This document shows, piece by piece, positions 8,643 through 16,749 of a stretch of 64,000 nt of DNA. A program made the translations under genes and the position numbers. The notes under the pieces are model-generated. The model was not told the DNA's origin, ran no database searches, and was given only the letters and a program-made list of their open reading frames with translations. The DNA comes from Anaerolineae bacterium (GTDB taxonomy: Bacteria > Chloroflexota > Anaerolineae > Promineifilales > Promineifilaceae). Numbering within the stretch: the first letter of the stretch is position 1; each line of letters starts with the position of its first letter. The DNA lies in the NCBI GenBank assembly GCA_023384415.1, contig JAHDWJ010000032.1:1-64000 (forward strand), written 5' to 3'.

Positions 8643-8657
8643 TTGCGATATTCGCAA
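8643..8657. promoter_or_regulatory. Candidate operator (inverted repeat)
   Basis: TTGCGA and TCGCAA are separated by TAT, a perfect 6-bp dyad in the divergent region between the Lrp gene and the PPOX gene. That it is an Lrp site is a guess from position. Confidence 0.4.
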
Positions 8658-8725
8658 ACGGGCAACCTTTTGCTGCCCTCGATGTTCGTTGGCATCATTG
8701 CCTACCATGTCGGCAAAAGGGAATC

Positions 8726-8752
8726 TATGTTCTAAAATATATGTTCTAAAAT
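8726..8752. repeat. 13-bp direct repeat in divergent promoter region
   Basis: TATGTTCTAAAAT occurs twice with a 14-bp period (8726-8738, 8740-8752), about 90 bp before the PPOX start. It could be an activator or repressor site. Confidence 0.5.
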
Positions 8753-8842
8753 GAAAGGGGTTCTTGATCAACAATTTCCGGCGGGTACTATCCCTGTAAA
8801 TTCGCATCTTTTGAGTTTGGTGAGTGAAATAGGAGGGTGATA

Positions 8843-9283
8843 ATGAGTTGGCAAAATCTCGAAGAAACGCAACCTGAACTCGCTGCCTTTGGCGCAGAAC
8901 GACTTAACGGTAAAGTGGCCTATCTGGCAACGATCCGTAAAGACGGTTCGCCGCGTGTCCATCCGGTGACGCCCATTATTGGCCACGGCCATCTTTTTGT
9001 GTTTATGGAGCCTACATCCCCTAAAGGTTATGATCTCCGTCGCGATGGTCGTTATGCCATTCATTGTGCGGTGAGTGATAACAGTGGTGATAGTGGCGAG
9101 TTTATTGTTACGGGACGTGCTTATCTGACAGATGATCTGGAATTACGTGCCCTGGCCGTGAGGTTGGCAACTTATCCCCCGGCAGATCGGTATATTTTGT
9201 TCGATTTTACTCTTGAACGTGCGGCCGCAACTGTTTACCAGGGTGGTCAGGCTGTTCGCCAGCATTGGCAGAGTCAGACATAG
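8843..9283 (+). CDS. Pyridoxamine-5'-phosphate-oxidase-like flavoprotein
   Basis: A 146-residue split-barrel FMN-binding protein of the PPOX family. The characteristic strand VAYLATIRKDGSPRVHPVTP (about 27-46) is followed by LFVFMEPTSPKGYDLRRDGR. Family members bind FMN, F420 or heme, so the true substrate is unknown. A perfect AGGAGG lies six bases before the ATG at 8843; a GTG at 8837 is possible but sits right on the ribosome-binding site. Confidence 0.85.
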   Translation: MSWQNLEETQPELAAFGAERLNGKVAYLATIRKDGSPRVHPVTPIIGHGHLFVFMEPTSPKGYDLRRDGRYAIHCAVSDNSGDSGEFIVTGRAYLTDDLELRALAVRLATYPPADRYILFDFTLERAAATVYQGGQAVRQHWQSQT

Positions 9284-9328
9284 CACCTGCATGTCATTCT
9301 ATGCAGTCATTCGGAATTAACCTGGTGG

Positions 9329-9362
9329 AGATTGGTTCAATCTTCAGGAATTAAACCAATCT
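9329..9362. repeat. Dispersed palindrome, copy 1 (AGATTGGTTCAA type)
   Basis: Inverted repeat AGATTGGTT ... AACCAATCT around a CAGG-containing loop. A second copy with the same arms and CAGG loop is at 55554-55587. It lies between the PPOX and methyltransferase genes. Confidence 0.7.
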
Positions 9363-9470
9363 GAAACCGCTAACTTGTTTTTGAACATGACTTAGCTGCT
9401 GCTAAAGCCATTTTGGAACAAAACAGATATAATCGGAATAGGTGTTCTAACTTATAACCCGGGTGACAAT

Positions 9471-10538
9471 ATGGCTATGAATGAACAATCCCACTTAAAT
9501 TTTCAAATAGATAGGTTGCCAAAGGAGTTACAGGGCACATTTCGAGAACTTTATGTAAACGGTAATGGACACAAATCTTATTTGCCAAAGAATCAGATAC
9601 ATCAGGGCGATGCTCGTATCCTCCTATCAGAAATTGAGCCAAACAGTGTCGCTCTGAGTGTATGGTCGCCACCCTATTTTGTGGGCAAAGAGTATGAAAC
9701 TTATCTTACCTTTGCTGATTGGCAAAAACTTTTAGAGATAGTCATTGCTCTTCATTTTCCTATTGTCAAGCCTGGTGGCTTCCTGGTCATTAACATAGCA
9801 GATATTTTGTGTTTTAGAGATGAGGCAATGCCCCGCATTCAAGCAGATGCGGTCAATAAAAAACGCTCGCCTGTTACGCGAGAAGATGTTTTGCAGGCTA
9901 TGGCTCGCTATCCCACTTATAACCGTTATCAACTAGCTAAACTGTTGGGGTGCAGTGAACAGACGATAGATCGTCGCTTGCATGGCAATAACATTCGTGG
10001 TGGTAAATATGAACCGCAAACGCGAGTAAAAATCGTGGGGGGATTACTGGAAGAATGGGCCATAAAGGCTGGTTTTTACCCCTATGATCGCCGGGTTTGG
10101 ATCAAAGACGCAGCCTGGGAAAATTCTCGTTGGGCTAGTTTGTCATACCGTTCAGTAGATGAATTTGAATATCTCTATTTCTTTTGGAAGCCAGGTATAA
10201 CAAAGTATGATAGAGGCCGGTTATCTCCAGATGAATGGCGTGATTGGGGATCGAGGGGGGTGTGGCAGTTTCCTTCAGTAAGGGTCAATGATGATCACGA
10301 AGCGAAATTTCCTCTGGAGCTGCCTTTGCGAGTTATACGCCTGTTGACCGACCCAAATGAAATTGTATTGGACTGTTTTATGGGCAGCGGCACAACGGCA
10401 ATAGCCGCTATCCAGACCAACCGGCAATACATTGGCATTGATCTGGAAGAAAAGTATGTAACAATGGCACGTGCTAAAATTGAAACTAGCACACAAATGA
10501 AACTCATTGCTGAGGGTAAAACCTCCTATGTTACTTAA
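9471..10538 (+). CDS. DNA methyltransferase, N4-cytosine (beta) type
   Basis: A 355-residue DNA methyltransferase. The catalytic motif IV SPPY is at 66-69, which is typical of N4-cytosine enzymes. The AdoMet-binding motif I FMGSGTT lies near 303, after motif IV, which gives the beta-class order. A helix-turn-helix-like insert (YPTYNRYQLAKLLGCSEQTI, about 144-163) separates them and may be the target-recognition region. No recognisable endonuclease is adjacent. The gene and its surroundings (9222-11020) hold no GCGGCCGC and are more AT-rich than the neighbours, so recent acquisition is likely. The start at 9471 or 9477 cannot be decided. Confidence 0.88.
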   Translation: MAMNEQSHLNFQIDRLPKELQGTFRELYVNGNGHKSYLPKNQIHQGDARILLSEIEPNSVALSVWSPPYFVGKEYETYLTFADWQKLLEIVIALHFPIVKPGGFLVINIADILCFRDEAMPRIQADAVNKKRSPVTREDVLQAMARYPTYNRYQLAKLLGCSEQTIDRRLHGNNIRGGKYEPQTRVKIVGGLLEEWAIKAGFYPYDRRVWIKDAAWENSRWASLSYRSVDEFEYLYFFWKPGITKYDRGRLSPDEWRDWGSRGVWQFPSVRVNDDHEAKFPLELPLRVIRLLTDPNEIVLDCFMGSGTTAIAAIQTNRQYIGIDLEEKYVTMARAKIETSTQMKLIAEGKTSYVT

Positions 10539-10782
10539 TCTTCAAGAACTCAGGTATAGCCTTGACCGACAGAGCATGACTATAGCGGCTGTACCTAATG
10601 GTATGTTGCAAGAAAAATATAATCCGACCCCACACGACACGGTATGGATAGCTGGACGTAATGCGCCATCTTTAGGGGAAGAATTTCGGGTTCGGTTAAG
10701 TTTTCTCAGGCTAAAGCAGAAGGCAAATTGGCGAGTACAGAAGATTTCACTCCAACCCGATGGATTCTATTGGGATGATTGA
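10528..10782 (+). CDS. Small hypothetical protein downstream of methyltransferase
   Basis: An 84-residue ORF whose ATG (10528, MLLNLQELRY) overlaps the last codons of the methyltransferase gene, so the two are probably co-translated. It contains TIAAVPNGMLQEKYN and ends QPDGFYWDD. No family is recognised and it has no nuclease motif; it is far too short for a typical type II endonuclease. It could be a controller, a truncated partner or an accessory protein. Confidence 0.55.
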   Translation: MLLNLQELRYSLDRQSMTIAAVPNGMLQEKYNPTPHDTVWIAGRNAPSLGEEFRVRLSFLRLKQKANWRVQKISLQPDGFYWDD

Positions 10783-10807
10783 TTGGGTTGTTTTTGATGT
10801 ACATAAC

Positions 10808-10846
10808 AAAAAGCCCTGAGCGATATTGCAGCCCAGGGCTTTTTTA
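10808..10846. terminator. Bidirectional terminator
   Basis: Stem AAAAGCCCTG / CAGGGCTTTT with T-runs on both strands, sited between the convergent methyltransferase unit and potD. Confidence 0.85.
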
Positions 10847-10876
10847 TTTCGTTTAGCGATTAACAGCTAAGGTTGT

Positions 10877-12016
10877 TTACCCCTTAATTGCTGTCCACAT
10901 TTCATCATAAATGAAGATGGCTTCACCAGGATCGTCTAACCATTGGAGCTTGTTGAGGGTTTCTTCTGGGGGGAAGATACTGGGATCGTTGCGGATTTCT
11001 TCCAGGATGAACGGGAGCGCGGCCGCGTTGGGGCTGCCATAGTAGGTGTAATTGGTTACGGCGGCCGCGACCTCTGCATCTAACAGGTAATTAAGGAAGT
11101 GCATAGCTGTAGCATGCCGAGTAGAAGATTTGGTGATACAGGCATTATCCATCCATTTCACCCCACCTTCTTTAGGAATAGCAAAATACCAATTCCCATC
11201 CTCGGTTTCCTCGTCATACGTTTTATAATACGCCCCCGAAGCATCCCCGCTCCAGGAGTGGGAAAGAACTACCTCATCGGCCACCATCAATGAATCTTCA
11301 TAATCTTCACTGTTGAATGTTTTCCAATACGGTTTGGCCTGTAAAATCAAGTCTCGCGCTGCTTCCAGGTCTGTCCGGCTGCGGGTGTTAAGATCATGCC
11401 CCAGGTAAGCCAGGGCAGCCGAGATTAATTCCCGTTGATCGTTGAGGACATTGATTCCCCCGCTAGAATATTGTTGCAGCAGTTCCGGCTCAAAGAGATA
11501 AGCCCAACTGTCGGGCGGGTTCTCCTCAAAGAATGGATGGCCAGCCCGGTAAGCGATGCCTGTCGTGCCCCATTGATAGGGTACACAATATTTGTTACCA
11601 GGATCAAACGGAGCATTGACAAAATCATCGTCAATATTGGCAAAATTGGGAATCTGGCTCAGATCAATCTCGGCTAACAGGTCTAACTCAATCATTAAGG
11701 CGACCATATAATCTGAGGGGAAGATGACATCATAGCCCGTAGCTCCACTCTGGAGTTTGGCTAACAAATCTTCATTGGAAGCAAAGGTGTCGTAGATGAT
11801 TTTGACCCCATATTCAGCTTCATAGTTGGTGATAATTTCTTCGTCAATGTAATCTGTCCAGTTATAGACGCTGAGTTCACGGGCTAATTGAACAGTACCG
11901 TCATCGCTGGTTGTCTCGCCTCCCGTATTACTGCTCGGCCCTCCAGATGGCCCACCGCCACAGGCGACTAACAATAAACCGGCTATCAGTAAAAGGTACA
12001 AGGGTAATTTCTTCAT
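10877..12016 (-). CDS. potD: Spermidine/putrescine-binding lipoprotein
   Basis: A 379-residue periplasmic-type substrate-binding lipoprotein of the PotD/PotF family. The signal peptide MKKLPLYLLLIAGLLLVACG has its lipobox Cys at residue 19, followed by a Gly/Ser/Thr-rich linker. The mature part begins LSVYNWTDYIDEEIITNYE, the PotD hallmark. I use the ATG at 12016 because GGAGGA lies just upstream and the signal peptide starts there; the longer frame adds 20 residues without a ribosome site. It delivers polyamine to the PotBC permease encoded upstream. It is the last gene of a potABCD operon on the minus strand. Confidence 0.92.
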   Translation of the reverse strand: MKKLPLYLLLIAGLLLVACGGGPSGGPSSNTGGETTSDDGTVQLARELSVYNWTDYIDEEIITNYEAEYGVKIIYDTFASNEDLLAKLQSGATGYDVIFPSDYMVALMIELDLLAEIDLSQIPNFANIDDDFVNAPFDPGNKYCVPYQWGTTGIAYRAGHPFFEENPPDSWAYLFEPELLQQYSSGGINVLNDQRELISAALAYLGHDLNTRSRTDLEAARDLILQAKPYWKTFNSEDYEDSLMVADEVVLSHSWSGDASGAYYKTYDEETEDGNWYFAIPKEGGVKWMDNACITKSSTRHATAMHFLNYLLDAEVAAAVTNYTYYGSPNAAALPFILEEIRNDPSIFPPEETLNKLQWLDDPGEAIFIYDEMWTAIKG

Positions 12017-12091
12017 CTGTTCTCCTCCATAGGTGAGTATTGGTGTATCAGGTGCTGCGGCCAGAGAGCTATACACGAATACTTGCCATAA

Positions 12092-12931
12092 TTAACGACG
12101 TTGCAAAAGCAGGGAAATCACTACCAGTAAGGTTGATCCTAGAAGCATCAGGGTAGAAATAGCGTTGATTTCTGGGGTAATGCCGAACTTGATCATGGAG
12201 TAAACCCGCACCGGCAGGGTGGTTGACCCAGGGCCAGAAACGAAAAAGGTGATGACGAAATCGTCCAGGGAAAGGGTGAACGCCATGAGTGCCCCAGAGA
12301 CGATGCCGGGCATGAGCAGGGGGAGGGTCACCCGGCGGAAGGTTATCCATTCGTTAGCTCCCAGGTCTGCGGCCGCTTCCTCTAACCGGTCGTCCATATC
12401 CGCCAGCCGTGCCCGCACCACAATGGCCACAAAGGCGATGTTGAAGGCGACGTGGATAATCAACACCGTGTAGCGGCTCAAGGCCACGTTGAACATAACA
12501 AAAAAGAGCAGACTGGAAAGAGCCATCACAATATCGGGGATGATGACCGGCAAATAGAGAATGGCATCATACGTTAGCTTGCCCCAAAAGCGGTATCGCT
12601 CCAAAACCAGGGCTGCCAGGGTACCCAAAATAGTGCTGATGATGGTGGACCAGAAGGCAACCCAAATACTGACCCGAAACGCGCTGGCTAACAGGGGATT
12701 ATTGAACAAGCGCACATACCAATCGGTTGTAAAACCGGTCCAAACACCGACGACCCGGTTGGCATTGAAAGAGTAGATAATAAGAACAATGATGGGCAAG
12801 TAGAGGAACAGGAAGACACCAACAGCCAGCCAGGTCAGCACATGTTTGTTGAAGGTTCGGCGCAAATTATGGCCAAACATTTGCCGAGGGAAAGGTATAG
12901 TTTGAGGTTGGGTTGCGGCAGCTGCACTCAT
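12092..12931 (-). CDS. potC: Polyamine ABC transporter permease
   Basis: A 279-residue inner-membrane permease with about six transmembrane segments (first at FLFLYLPIIVLIIYSF). The EAA loop EEAAADLGANEWITFRRVTL contacts the PotA ATPase. It matches PotC in length and in the order of the operon. I start at MSAAAATQPQ (12931), because the open frame to 12976 adds a non-conserved stretch. GCGGCCGC at 12370 encodes part of the EAA loop (EEAAAD). Confidence 0.92.
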   Translation of the reverse strand: MSAAAATQPQTIPFPRQMFGHNLRRTFNKHVLTWLAVGVFLFLYLPIIVLIIYSFNANRVVGVWTGFTTDWYVRLFNNPLLASAFRVSIWVAFWSTIISTILGTLAALVLERYRFWGKLTYDAILYLPVIIPDIVMALSSLLFFVMFNVALSRYTVLIIHVAFNIAFVAIVVRARLADMDDRLEEAAADLGANEWITFRRVTLPLLMPGIVSGALMAFTLSLDDFVITFFVSGPGSTTLPVRVYSMIKFGITPEINAISTLMLLGSTLLVVISLLLQRR

Positions 12932-12983
12932 TTTAATTTCCCATAGTGATTGACACTTTACAGACCACGTAACCACTCACTAA

Positions 12984-14315
12984 TCACGCGGCGCGGTTCA
13001 AGGTGCGGAAGTAAAGCAAGGTAGCGGCCAACATAATGGCCATCATAATGAAGCCAATGGCCGAACCAAACGGCCAATCGCGCACAGTCATAAATTGCTG
13101 TTGGAGCAAATTGCCCAATAAAGCAACCCTGGCGCCACCCATTAAATCAGGGGTGACATAGGCCCCCAGAGAGGGGATGAAGACGATGATGGAACCGGCC
13201 ACGATGCCAGGCATAGTCAAGGGGATGAGAACGCGCACGGTGCGCCAGAAATTGTTAGCTCCCAGGTCTGCGGCCGCTTCCAGCAGCGACCAATCCATCT
13301 TTTCCAGGGCACTGTAGAGGGGCAGCACCATAAAGGGTAGGTAGCCATAAAACAGCCCTAACATCACCGCGGGCTGGTTAAACAACAGAGGTAATTTACG
13401 TGAACTGATTTCGGCCAACCAGGCAAAAAAGGCACTGTTATCAGAAAGCAAGACTGCCTGCTGGTGCAGCGTAATAGTCCAAAAATTATTGATCAACCCT
13501 GAATCCCGTAAAATGAGCATCCAGGCGTAGGTCCGTACCAGGAAGTTAGTCCAAAACGGGATCATCACCAGGAAGATATAGGTGCTGCGGTATTTTTGGG
13601 GCTGGCGGGCGATCCAGTAAGCAAATGGATAGCCTACTGCCAGGCAGACCATGGTGTTAAAGATAGCAATCCAAAAGGATCGCCAGAAAATGCGTAAATA
13701 AATATATTCGCCGCCGATAGGGCTAAAAAAACGGACGTAATCGTTGAAGTAAAGCTCCAGGTTGCTCAGGCTAAATTCGGGGTAGGTGACTGTGCCCTGG
13801 CGGGTGCGTTCGCCTAAACTGACGATGAAAACGATGAGCATAGGGGCGACAAAGAAGATGGCTAACCAGAAGCCAGCCGGGTAAGCCAAAGCTCCGGCAA
13901 TATTTCGGCGGATGAGAAAGAAGAGCATGCCGGAGAGGGCCACGAACGCGGCCGCGCCATAGAACTCACGCATCAGCCCATAATAAGCCAGCCCCAGGAT
14001 TATCCCGGCAAGGGCGCGGCCCAGCCCAACCCGCCCCATCAACGGCAGATTCCGCAGCAGCCCTACCCCTAACAGCAAATCCACCACCAACAGCACCCCA
14101 TACACCAGATAACCGGCCAGCCCACCCCCCTGGGCCAGGGCCGTCTCAAATCCCGCGGCCGTCCAGCCGATGGCCCCAAAGGTGAGCCAGCGAAAGAGCA
14201 GGAACCCCCACACGCCAGCCTGGAGTAACGAGAGGTATGCGGCCGCTTGCCACATCGGGTTTAACCCGGCGGTCATTCGCGGTTCATCTGGAAGAGTGGT
14301 GCGGATAATTGTCAT
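12984..14315 (-). CDS. potB: Polyamine ABC transporter permease with N-terminal extension
   Basis: A 443-residue permease. The C-terminal 300 residues are PotB-like, with TM segments from FWLAIFFVAPMLIVFIVSLG onward and EAA loop LEAAADLGANNFWRTVRVLI. Ahead of this is an extra region of about 140 residues with four or so predicted membrane spans (AYLSLLQAGVWGFLLF, GYLVYGVLLVVDLLLGVGLL, ALAGIILGLAYYGLM, AFVALSGMLFFLI). Normal PotB is about 280 residues. The extension shows no separate start with an obvious ribosome site. It lies between potA and potC. Confidence 0.9.
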   Translation of the reverse strand: MTIIRTTLPDEPRMTAGLNPMWQAAAYLSLLQAGVWGFLLFRWLTFGAIGWTAAGFETALAQGGGLAGYLVYGVLLVVDLLLGVGLLRNLPLMGRVGLGRALAGIILGLAYYGLMREFYGAAAFVALSGMLFFLIRRNIAGALAYPAGFWLAIFFVAPMLIVFIVSLGERTRQGTVTYPEFSLSNLELYFNDYVRFFSPIGGEYIYLRIFWRSFWIAIFNTMVCLAVGYPFAYWIARQPQKYRSTYIFLVMIPFWTNFLVRTYAWMLILRDSGLINNFWTITLHQQAVLLSDNSAFFAWLAEISSRKLPLLFNQPAVMLGLFYGYLPFMVLPLYSALEKMDWSLLEAAADLGANNFWRTVRVLIPLTMPGIVAGSIIVFIPSLGAYVTPDLMGGARVALLGNLLQQQFMTVRDWPFGSAIGFIMMAIMLAATLLYFRTLNRAA

Positions 14316-14333
14316 GACAGACCCTGTTTTTCG

Positions 14334-15530
14334 TTAATCTAGCAGTACCTGGGCATTTTCCGCCGCCCAATGGATGTACACCTCATCGTCTACGTTGAAC
14401 ATGGTATCGTACCGGCTGCCGAAATTTTGGACTCGTACTACCAGAGAAGTTTCGCTGTTGTTGAGGTTAATGCGGTAGCGAGTGTCGGTGCCTATGTAGA
14501 TGGCTTCTCGAACGCGGCCGCTAATGACCACACTATTTTTCTCCATGGCCAGGTATTCCCGCACATCCACTTCACCTGTCGGGATTTGTCCGCCAAACAG
14601 GCTCATCGCTGCTTCGGCATCAATCCCAGCCTCTTTTTTCATCAAATCTACCTTGCCGGTGGGGTAAACGTTGATTTTTTCTGGTCGGATGGCTAGAGTG
14701 ACTTCCTGGCCAGGGGAAAGGGAATGGCCCTCACTGCTGGCTAAGACGGTGGCTCCCGGTATCTCAACTTCAGCTAAAGCCGCGACCGTTTTAACGCGGC
14801 CGCTGACAAAATTAGTCTCACCAATAAAATCCGCTACAAACCGGTTCGCCGGGTGTTCATAAATGCGGCGCGGCTCGCCCACCTGCTGCACCAGCCCCTC
14901 ATTCATCACCGCAATCCGGTCCGACATAGTAAGGGCCTCTTCTTGATCATGAGTCACATAAATAAAAGTAATACCTACTTCTACTTGAATCTGTTTTAGC
15001 TCCAACTGCATCGCCTTACGCAACTTTAAATCCAACGCTCCCAGCGGTTCATCGAGCAAAAGCACCTGTGGCCGATTTACCAGGGCACGAGCCAGGGCGA
15101 TGCGCTGCTGCTGCCCTCCCGAAAGCTGTTTTGGTCGCCGTTCGCTCAGGTGAGGCAGCTGGACCAACTCCAGAGCCTCAAGCACCCGGCGGTTAATCTC
15201 TGGCCGGGGGACACCTTTCATCTCCAGGCCAAAAGCGACATTTTGGGCGACGGTCATATGTGGGAAAAGGGCGTAACTTTGGAAAACGGTGTTGACTGGC
15301 CGACGGTAAGCCGGAATACCCGCCACTGGCTGCCCTTTGATAAAAATTTCCCCGATTGTTGGCTGCTCAAACCCGGCGATCATCCGTAAGTTGGTTGTTT
15401 TGCCGCAGCCACTGGGACCAAGAAGCGAGAAAAACTCGCCATCTTTAATGTGTAAATTGACATTATCTACCGCTACAAACTCGCCAAACTTTTTAGTAAC
15501 ATTTTGCAGTTCTACCGCCGGTGTAGCCAT
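14334..15530 (-). CDS. potA: Polyamine ABC transporter ATP-binding protein
   Basis: A 398-residue ATPase. Walker A GPSGCGKTT is at 38-46, the signature LSGGQQQR near 136, Walker B VLLLDEPLG, and the switch His in YVTHDQEEA, followed by a C-terminal TOBE-type domain (about 240-398). It energises PotBC in the inner membrane. It is the first gene of the operon, with GGAGG before the ATG. The C-terminal domain is interrupted by a 30-residue insert (KKEAGIDAEAAMSLFG) relative to my memory of PotA. Confidence 0.92.
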   Translation of the reverse strand: MATPAVELQNVTKKFGEFVAVDNVNLHIKDGEFFSLLGPSGCGKTTNLRMIAGFEQPTIGEIFIKGQPVAGIPAYRRPVNTVFQSYALFPHMTVAQNVAFGLEMKGVPRPEINRRVLEALELVQLPHLSERRPKQLSGGQQQRIALARALVNRPQVLLLDEPLGALDLKLRKAMQLELKQIQVEVGITFIYVTHDQEEALTMSDRIAVMNEGLVQQVGEPRRIYEHPANRFVADFIGETNFVSGRVKTVAALAEVEIPGATVLASSEGHSLSPGQEVTLAIRPEKINVYPTGKVDLMKKEAGIDAEAAMSLFGGQIPTGEVDVREYLAMEKNSVVISGRVREAIYIGTDTRYRINLNNSETSLVVRVQNFGSRYDTMFNVDDEVYIHWAAENAQVLLD

Positions 15531-16065
15531 CCCGCCTCCTATGTATCAAAGCGCAAGCCTAAACAACCCGTCAGGTAAACGGGTCGCAGCAAAAGTGAAA
15601 GACACAGATAGGGCCAATAACCATTTGTTTAACCAGGTAATCTGGCACGCACGGAGGGGCTATGCCAGTGAGTCGGAGAGTCAGGGCTGACTTTCCGTCA
15701 GTGTTTTGTCCTGAGATTTCAGGACAACAAAACGACCGATTTGAGCATTAAGCTCAATCTCACCCAGCACAGTGTTAAGCAGGTTACTGTTGGTGTGATG
15801 ACTGGGACACGGTATTAACGCATTTTATAACGGGCAGGGGGATCATGCAAAAAGTAATGGCTGGAATCGGTTACTGGTTAGCTGTAGACAGTGGGGCGTG
15901 TCAACGCTAATAGATGGCCAATGAGTTGCTGTGATTCGTCTCCTGACTTGCCCCTCTGTACTCACAAAAGGGGCGCACATTCTGGGCAATCGGCGGGATT
16001 GCGGCCGCAGGGGGCAATTTGTTACAATGTCTGAGTGATACATAGGGTCAGCAAGAAGGTGAACC
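15531..16065. other. Intergenic region with inverted repeats upstream of potA
   Basis: About 530 bp between divergent potA and a Uma2 gene. No convincing gene. Two perfect hairpins are present: TTGTCCTGA/TCAGGACAA (15706-15727) and TTGAGC/GCTCAA (15741-15757). A minus-strand peptide (about 29 codons from a GTG) overlaps them and may be chance. The region could be a structured leader or operator for potABCD. Confidence 0.5.
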
Positions 16066-16749
16066 ATGCTTTTAGAAATGACTCCCGCCGCCGAACAGCA
16101 AATGATGCACCACCTGCAACAATCCCCCCGCCTGCCCTTTTACTTAAAGGAGTTGAACGCGTTATTGGCGGATGAAAAAAAGCGGCGGCAAACATTTTAT
16201 GCCCAGGTACAAGAAGATGACAAAGTGGAATTTATTAACGGGGAGATTATTTTTCAATCCCCCGTTAAGTTGCAGCATAACGCGGCCGCTGGTCACGTTT
16301 ACCGTCTTGTCAGTACCTATGTGTTGATTCACGATTTAGGGTATGTAGGGTTTGAAAAAATATTAGTTTCCCTGTCCCGTAATGATTATGAGCCGGATGT
16401 TTGTTACTTCCGGCGTGAGAAAGCGGCTAAATTCACCCCACGCCAGATGCAGTTTCCCGCGCCTGAGCTGGTGGTAGAAGTGTTGTCTGACAGCGCGGTT
16501 AAAATAGATCGGGGGGTAAAGTTTACAGATTATGCCGCCCACGGGGTAGAGGAGTATTGGTTGGTAGACCCAGACGCGAAAACGGTTGAGCAGTACCAGT
16601 TAGCCGGTCAGGAATATGAATTGGTGATGAAGGGGCGTACTGGTCAGTTGGCGAGCATTGTGCTGCCTGGGTTGGTTTTCCCGGTGTCGGCTATTTTTGA
16701 TGGTGAGATTCATTACCAGGCGTTGAGCCAGATATTGGCCTTATCCTAA
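16066..16749 (+). CDS. Uma2-family (DUF820) endonuclease-like protein
   Basis: A 227-residue member of the Uma2/DUF820 family, which has a PD-(D/E)xK nuclease fold. Visible core elements are VEFINGEIIFQSPV, YEPDVCYF (Asp), LVVEVLSDSA (the Glu of the active site) and DRGVKFTDYAAHGVEEYWLV. The family is greatly expanded in Chloroflexi and cyanobacteria; its biological role is unsettled. The ATG at 16066 has AAGGTG upstream. Its end overlaps the convergent CoA-transferase gene by 9 bp. A second member is at 43519. Confidence 0.88.
   Translation: MLLEMTPAAEQQMMHHLQQSPRLPFYLKELNALLADEKKRRQTFYAQVQEDDKVEFINGEIIFQSPVKLQHNAAAGHVYRLVSTYVLIHDLGYVGFEKILVSLSRNDYEPDVCYFRREKAAKFTPRQMQFPAPELVVEVLSDSAVKIDRGVKFTDYAAHGVEEYWLVDPDAKTVEQYQLAGQEYELVMKGRTGQLASIVLPGLVFPVSAIFDGEIHYQALSQILALS

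Noticed and set aside
10528..10782. Restriction endonuclease partner of the methyltransferase
   Set aside because: It is only 84 residues with no PD-(D/E)xK, HNH or GIY-YIG motif. Kept as hypothetical.
15706..15860. Short peptide gene on the minus strand upstream of potA
   Set aside because: It starts only with a GTG, covers two hairpins and has no ribosome-binding site. Left as a possible leader structure only.
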